From Planoprotostelium fungivorum (Eukaryota; Evosea; Variosea; Cavosteliida; Cavosteliaceae), in the NCBI GenBank assembly GCA_003024175.1, contig MDYQ01000413.1:1-12075 (forward strand): DNA of 12,075 bases, read 5' to 3'. The translations under genes were made by a program, and so were the position numbers. The number at the start of each line of letters is the position of its first letter. Position 1 is the first letter of the stretch. Positions 7,072 to 12,075 of this stretch are shown here, in pieces. The notes under the pieces were generated by a model. The model saw only the letters and a list, made by a program, of their open reading frames with translations. It searched no databases and was not told the DNA's origin.

Positions 7072-9439
7072 TCATTTCCATATCTTCAACAGCCCCTCGT
7101 CGCTGTAAGTGGCCACCATGCTGTTGATGGGATGATGACAGAATCCAATGACGTCCTTCTCGTGTGCCTTCAGAGAGTGCTCCATGTATCGATTCAAAGT
7201 GTTGAAGCAGTAGAGGTGGCGGTCCTCTGATATGGCAAATAGGTAGTCACCCTTTGGTGAATAGAGACAAGTGATAAAGTCTCGCTCTCCCGTCATCTTA
7301 TCGGTCTCATATCGCTCTACAACCTATTGAGATCAGATGATGACAAATTGAATCTTTGTGTTGAGTGATTTGTATTTGTATGATTTTGCCTCACCTGTCC
7401 CTTCTGATTGAGTACGTAGAGAGTGGGTGAACGATTGCAGACGACGATCTGGTCTTTGTTCTTTGGATTGAGGCACAGAGTGTTCACCGCAATGTCTTTG
7501 ATCTTTTTCTCTCCTTGCTGTGTGACCTTTCCGTCTTTGTGTAGAATGGGTGCAATGGCTGGAGAAAACGTGTCGATGCATTCTGTTGTTTTTGTGTCCC
7601 ACACCTATCCCATCTTCAGCGATCAATGAAATAAAATGAAATAAAAATGAAATAAAAGAAGGATTGGTATGTGGTCGATCACCTTGACAGTGGAATCACT
7701 GGAGGCAGAGTAGATTTTTGTGTTGTCAAGAGAGAAGATGCAATCGTTGACGAAACTGCTGTGACCTCGAAAGATCTTGAGAGTCTTTCCACTCTTCAGG
7801 CCGTGAATCCTACTGACGATGAGGTGACATGAGATGATGTGACGAGATGGATGATGAGATGGATGATGTCATGAAGTGATCGAGTCACGAAATGAGCAGG
7901 GGGCACCTGATGGTGGCATCAAAAGAACCGCTCAAGAGTTGAGTGTTGTCTTTGGCAAACTGTACGCAAGTAACTCCCTGAGAATGAGCTTGCTCGAATT
8001 TGACCAGGCACTTTCCAGTAGAAATCTGCCAGACCTGACTATCTTTAACAAACAATCCATGTTCAAATCGTTCAGGTCACTCACTTTGATCTTACCATCT
8101 TGACTCCCCGAAGCCAGATTAACACTATCTGAAGTGAAAGCCAGACACAGGATGGCATCGTCGTGCATCATGAACTGATCTTGTGCTTGGTATTTGAGGA
8201 CATCCTTCACTAATTTTCCAGTAACCCAGTTCCAGACTTCTACGAAACCGTCGACCGAGCCTGCAGCTATCAGCCGGACTCTTCGTGTGAGTTTTATCAC
8301 CAGTGACAAGATAGTTTCCATCGGGTGAGAATCTGGCCACTTCAGGATGTGACTTGTCGCCAAACTGGATGTCGTCAGCGTTCTACGTCGTCATCACGAC
8401 ATCATGATCGTTCATCACGGTCTCATATCATGACATCGTACGTTGATACGCGATTGTGATGATCATCACTGCAATTTTGATCATCTCACCTTGATTGTCT
8501 TGTCCAACAGACTTGGCCATGTCTCGTTCTCGATGGCCTTGGCCGGCTTGATGCCTCTGAACAGATCGAAACGACCACCGGAGGGTAAAGATCCTTGTGA
8601 TTGCTGGTACTTGAGAGATTGACTCAAGACGGTCATCAGTCTGCCCGGAGGAACAACGACGATCTGTGATGTGTGAGGTGGTGAGAGATATGAACGGATG
8701 GATCAGATATTGGTGTATCGTTTCTTACAATTCATGATCTTTGTCATGAATGCGACGATCTTGTGATGATTTCTGATCACGAACGACATGATCTCTTCTC
8801 ACGATATTTATATTTACGGTGGATGACGAATGAGTGATGGATCATCATCAATCACCTGTTCCTGAAGTGCGTTGGCGATGAGCGCTCTCCTCTTATCACG
8901 ATTGACTCCTTCGTAGCCATCGAATGTATCGAAATTTTGTTTCTGAGAGAGTCTCTGCAACCGAAGATATTTCTCGGGCCTCTGAGATCGCATGGACGTC
9001 ATCGGACCCACAGAAGAGAAGGCAGATGTGTTGTCTTCTCCATTGTAACCACCTCCAGACTATAACATCTATCAGTAAATGTCGCAGAGAACGTGAACTG
9101 CGTGTATGATGATATGATAATCCCAACCTGTCCAGATCGGATGATCATCTTCGCCGTATCTACTTCTCCTGCCTCCAAAAGTTCTAATACGATCTGTTCA
9201 AAGATGTCTTCCAACAGAGTGGTGGGTAACTTGAGAGAACTGATCGCCTGAATGACTTGATCCCAATTGCCGGTGTTGACGTGATTGATCAGCGACCCTA
9301 GATTGTCTACGATGTTAAGAGGGACCTGACTTTCCTCTTGCATGACTCGAAGTGTCCGAGTCAATCCGTTCTCTTTACAAAACTGAAGCATGAGACGTAT
9401 AACGTCTCCTGCGTCGATCTCCACCGTCTCTGAACTCAT
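7072..9439 (-). CDS. SMU1: SMU1, WD40-repeat spliceosome activation factor
   Basis: Nine exons: 9439-9128, 9059-8856, 8663-8490, 8364-8301, 8260-8085, 8034-7907, 7809-7683, 7604-7395 and 7323-7072. They join in phase to 548 residues (human SMU1 has 513). Introns are 68, 192, 125, 40, 50, 97, 78 and 71 bases. The N-terminus has the LisH/CTLH helices ([40 protein letters not shown]). A linker with the family signature [20 protein letters not shown] follows, and then WD40 blades, including [40 protein letters not shown] and [20 protein letters not shown]. The ATG at 9439 fits the family start; the open frame also begins at a GTG at 9448. SMU1 acts with RED in the nucleus to activate the spliceosomal B complex. 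The gene is divergent from the J-protein gene, with start codons 132 bases apart. Junctions are supported by close homology to animal SMU1. Confidence 0.95.
7626..7657. repeat. Tandem ATGAAATAAA-type repeat in a SMU1 intron
   Basis: Three copies of ATGAAATAAA, separated by 0-1 extra A, lie in the 78-base intron 7605-7682. On the transcribed strand this is a T-rich tract upstream of the acceptor and probably serves as its pyrimidine-rich region. Confidence 0.6.
7844..7867. repeat. 12-base tandem duplication in a SMU1 intron
   Basis: GAGATGGATGAT occurs twice in a row inside the 97-base intron 7810-7906. It is a simple replication-slippage type repeat with no evident function. Confidence 0.6.
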
Positions 9440-9571
9440 GTCTTCCACTCACGTTGCTGTTACGATTCACCAGATGAGATCAGGTGATCTCCGTTGTAGA
9501 TGGTGGATAAAAACGCGGGAGAGTTTCGATTTAAACCAGTTGATCATCGTTGATCGTTGCAACACATTGTG
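9440..9571. promoter_or_regulatory. Bidirectional promoter between SMU1 and the J-domain gene
   Basis: Only 132 bases separate two divergent start codons (9439 minus, 9572 plus), so both promoters and 5' UTRs must fit here. A TATA-like GGATAAAAACGCGGGAGAG at about 9505-9523 sits about 55 bases before the plus-strand ATG, and its GCGGGA part resembles a partial E2F-type site. These element calls are weak; the shared promoter itself follows from the gene spacing. Confidence 0.5.
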
Positions 9572-11037
9572 ATGGAGGAGACGAAGAAAGTGGATTATTA
9601 TGAGTTCCTCTCCGTCTCCAGAGATGCTTCTGAATCGGATATCAAGAAGGCGTATTACAAATTAGCTCTTCAATTACATCCAGACAAGAACCCAGGAGAT
9701 GAGGTGATCTATAAATCCATCTTATATTCATCAATCGTTCTGATGTGAAGACGCTTGACATCAACCATTTCACCTCGTGATTTTTTCCAGGAAGCCAAGA
9801 ACAAATTCCAGCTCTTGGGCCGCATCTACGGAGTCTTATCCAACGAAGAGAAGCGATCCAATTACAATCTGTACGGTGAAGATGATGAGGACGATGATGG
9901 AGTGAGCGAACATCGGCTATCCCATCTTCTGACGTTACCCTCCCAGGAAGAAGCCGACGAGGGTCCACAGGAAGAATTCAACTGGCCATCTTACGAAGAG
10001 TTGGCCAAGGTCTTCTCATCTTTCGCCGGCGGCAGGATGGGTTACGAGGAGCTGCAGCAAGAGATCGAACATCGCAAGACCATCAGCCCCATGACGACGT
10101 GGACAGTAGACATCATCACCGATGAAGTGTGTCCACTTTGCATCTTTGAGACTTTACGGTGACGAATCTGCAGTTGAACCGAGCGAAAGAGTTGAACATC
10201 ACCTGTCTCGATTTCAGCGGAAAGAAGATACCCAAACTGCCTCCCCTCATCGGCTCGTTGGTTCAACTGAAGAAGTTGGATCTATCTAGAGGAGAGATCA
10301 CTTCGTTACCCGATGCTTTCTGTCAGCTGGTTCAACTGGAGACGTTGGATTTGTCGGGCAACAAACTGAAGACTCTCCCCTCTCGTTTCGGTGACAGAGA
10401 TGATCGTGACTCTACCTCATTCATTTGTAGGAAGTCTGAACAAGATGAAGAAATTACGATTGGATCACAATCAACTAACAAAGCTGCCTCCTTCGATTGG
10501 AGAAATGACAGAACTGAGAGAACTGAACCTTTTTGGTAACAGACTGACTGCTCTACCTCAGGAGACGTCTCAGTTGACCGAATTGAGAGAGGTACTGCCC
10601 CTCTTCCAAGTCATTTCACTCACTCTCACAGTTGGACGTAGAGTGCAACTCTCTCAAATCACTTCCGGATGGTTTGGATGATCTACCTCATCTGAAACGT
10701 CTCAGCGTGGATGAATCTCTCAGTAAGAAGAAGAATTCGAAAGCTGCTCCCCCCTTGAAACAAGGTGATTTCATCTTCTTCTCTTCTCTTGATGTGAACC
10801 TCCACAGGTCTCTTCAACGATGGTTTCTTAGAACAAATGGCACGGAAATACGGTGGAGGGAAAGAGGAATCGGTGTCTGCCAACAAGAAGACGAAGAGGA
10901 AGAAGAAGGAAGTGGACAGTGAGGAGGAAGAAGAGCCCGCACCACCCAAGAAGAAGAGAGCTGCGACGAAACGAGAGGAGACACCATCAAAGAAGACACC
11001 CCCAAAGAAGAAGCCCTCGAAGAAGATAAAGAAGTGA
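9572..11037 (+). CDS. DNAJC9-like J-domain protein with an internal leucine-rich-repeat domain
   Basis: Seven exons: 9572-9703, 9791-9901, 9947-10126, 10174-10390, 10431-10591, 10632-10764 and 10808-11037. Introns are 87, 45, 47, 40, 40 and 43 bases; the spliced protein has 387 residues. Residues ~8-75 are a J domain ([23 protein letters not shown] at 36-38, [20 protein letters not shown]) most like DNAJC9. An acidic linker follows. Residues ~145-300 hold about six LRRs of ~23 residues ([45 protein letters not shown]). Near the end, [16 protein letters not shown] resembles the human DNAJC9 motif DNFLAQMEAKY, part of its histone-binding region. The tail is Lys-rich with NLS-like runs (KKTKRKKK). 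The LRR exon has a stop and no ATG upstream, so it must be spliced to the J-domain exons. The probable role is a nuclear HSP70 co-chaperone for histones; the LRR insertion is unusual. Confidence 0.8.
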
Positions 11038-11046
11038 AGAACTTTG

Positions 11047-11052
11047 TTTATT
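11047..11052 (-). terminator. AATAAA overlapping the karyopherin stop codon
   Basis: The minus strand reads CTGCAATAAACAAAG, and the TAA stop (11050-11048) lies inside the AATAAA hexamer. Cleavage 10-30 bases further would fall inside the 3' coding exon of the convergent J-protein gene. Whether this hexamer is used cannot be told from sequence. Confidence 0.45.
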
Positions 11053-12075
11053 GCAGTTGGTAAGACAGAAAGATGTCAGGAGTCATTTTCCCTATATACG
11101 ATCAGTATTTATCACGATAACAATAAACAACAAATAACAATATTGATGATGATCATAACAATGATAAGCACCTGTGGCCACGTTTCTAAAATCATTGATG
11201 ATAGACTTGAATCTCCTGTTATCTCGAACCGAAAACAAGACGGAGATACATAATGCCTTGGCCTCCGCATCCATGAGAGGAATGTTTGCACCCTCGATCT
11301 TCTCTCTGATCCATCCCTCTACGTTATTCTTATCGTTGAATACTGCACGAACAATCAATATCATCTCTTCTATTCCAATGATCTTACCCAGGTAATATAA
11401 CAACTTTCCGTGGATGATGGGTTGCGGCATGAGACCAGTGATGAGCGCCTCGAACGAAGACTGAACGACGAGCTTACCGTACCTCGCGTACAATTCCCTC
11501 TCCCTCTCTCTCATCTCCCTCGGTGGTGCGAACAAGAGCTCCAGGAATTGTACGGCGGCTTTACAGGTGTCCCTCTCTGTAAAATGTTAGATCAAAATAA
11601 AGCGATGGAAGATGGAAGAGAGACCGTTTGTGGGTAGAGCGTAGACGGCCAGTTGGATGAGTCTGTCGATGCCATTCCACTGGAGGAACTTTGGAATGGA
11701 TTTGCTGGTTGCCTCGGCCAATTGAAGAATGCTCTTCAATATCGAAGTGTCTGTGGCATTTACATCTAGTCGGTGTTAGAGCGAATGAAGACGGACATTG
11801 CATTCGTATTTCATTTTCCTTCACTCGATATCGATGAGATGTTCTATTCTCGTAGAATTATGAGTTATCTATCTCCTGGTGATGAATGATGAACACGAAA
11901 GGAGATGATGAATGAATGATTCGATGTGATTCACCTGATTGAATGAGAGGAAACGTGGCCTCTACAAATCCAGCGACGACGTTGCACATGTCATCCTCCA
12001 TGTGAATCGTCACGGCGAGAGGTACCGACTTGATGCAGAGATCGATGCAGAAGGAATACCGATACTGGACGTACA
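11048..12075 (-). CDS. Importin-13/transportin-3-type karyopherin, C-terminal part (5' end beyond window)
   Basis: Four exons are visible: 12075-11935 (partial), 11765-11625, 11576-11172 and 11091-11048. Introns are 169, 48 and 80 bases, all in phase. The encoded ~242 residues are HEAT-repeat helices. The stretch IDRLIQLAVYALPTNERDTC followed by KAAVQFLELLF matches the IPO13/TNPO3 pattern (FQCAVLALxxxEAPTVKASCGFF). GLMPQPIIHGKLLYYLGKII, WIREKI, RRFKSIINDFRNVATG and a short final exon ending SYQLQ parallel the family C-terminus (RRVKEMVKE...CRG...DY). This family uses RanGTP to shuttle cargo across the nuclear pore; cargoes include SR splicing factors (TNPO3) and MAGO-Y14 or UBC9 (IPO13). The 48-base intron uses a weak GTCTCT donor, accepted because homology continues exactly across it. 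IPO13 and TNPO3 cannot be told apart from this part. Confidence 0.75.

Noticed and set aside
7423-8103. Plus-strand frames of 68-75 codons within SMU1
   Set aside because: They are antisense to homology-confirmed SMU1 exons.
10837-11037. A separate small Lys-rich, H1-like protein starting at MARKYGGGK
   Set aside because: The acceptor at 10807 and the in-phase DNAJC9-like motif show it is the last exon of the J-domain gene.
1-12075. tRNA, rRNA, CRISPR or prokaryotic operon signals
   Set aside because: I saw no cloverleaf, regular spacer-repeat array or ribosome-binding pattern; spliced families show this is eukaryotic.

Overview
This window is nuclear DNA from a compact, intron-rich eukaryote. 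Genes recognisable by family (SMU1, a DNAJC9-type J protein, an importin-13/transportin-3-type karyopherin) are cut by many very short GT-AG introns. Most introns I could place are 35-60 bases long, with GTGAGT/GTGATx donors, and the gaps between genes are tiny. The F-box/ankyrin/LRR proteins, kinase debris and gene style suggest a free-living protist, possibly an amoebozoan. That taxonomic guess is weak.

Layout. Bases 1-1010 (+) are retroelement debris: the chromodomain end of a Ty3/gypsy integrase, a possible 3' LTR, and a frameshifted relic of a LINE endonuclease. Bases 1113-5508 (-) hold the most unusual locus. Its first exon encodes a divergent histone H2A fold and splices in phase to an F-box exon. 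Next comes an exon with a divergent histone H3-like fold and a long acidic tail, and then ankyrin repeats, a second F-box and LRR-like exons. Every junction is in phase and the H3-like exon has no suitable ATG of its own. One nine-exon gene of about 1300 residues is therefore the most economical model, although two or three genes cannot be excluded. Bases 5563-6250 (+) carry pieces of a protein kinase domain, the last part of which can be spliced into a 92-residue ORF. Bases 6251-7071 hold no gene I can name, but have a repeated near-palindrome.

Bases 7072-9439 (-) are a complete nine-exon SMU1 spliceosome factor. A 132-base bidirectional promoter separates it from 9572-11037 (+), a seven-exon J-domain protein. 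That protein has a DNAJC9-like C-terminal motif and six leucine-rich repeats between the two ends. Its stop codon lies 10 bases from the stop of a convergent importin-13/TNPO3-like gene (11048-12075, -), which runs off the right edge.

How they relate. SMU1 (spliceosome activation) and the karyopherin (in animals and plants this family includes importers of SR proteins) are housekeeping genes. The J protein resembles the H3-H4 chaperone DNAJC9. The histone-fold/F-box locus suggests chromatin-directed ubiquitin ligation, but that role is inference from domains only.
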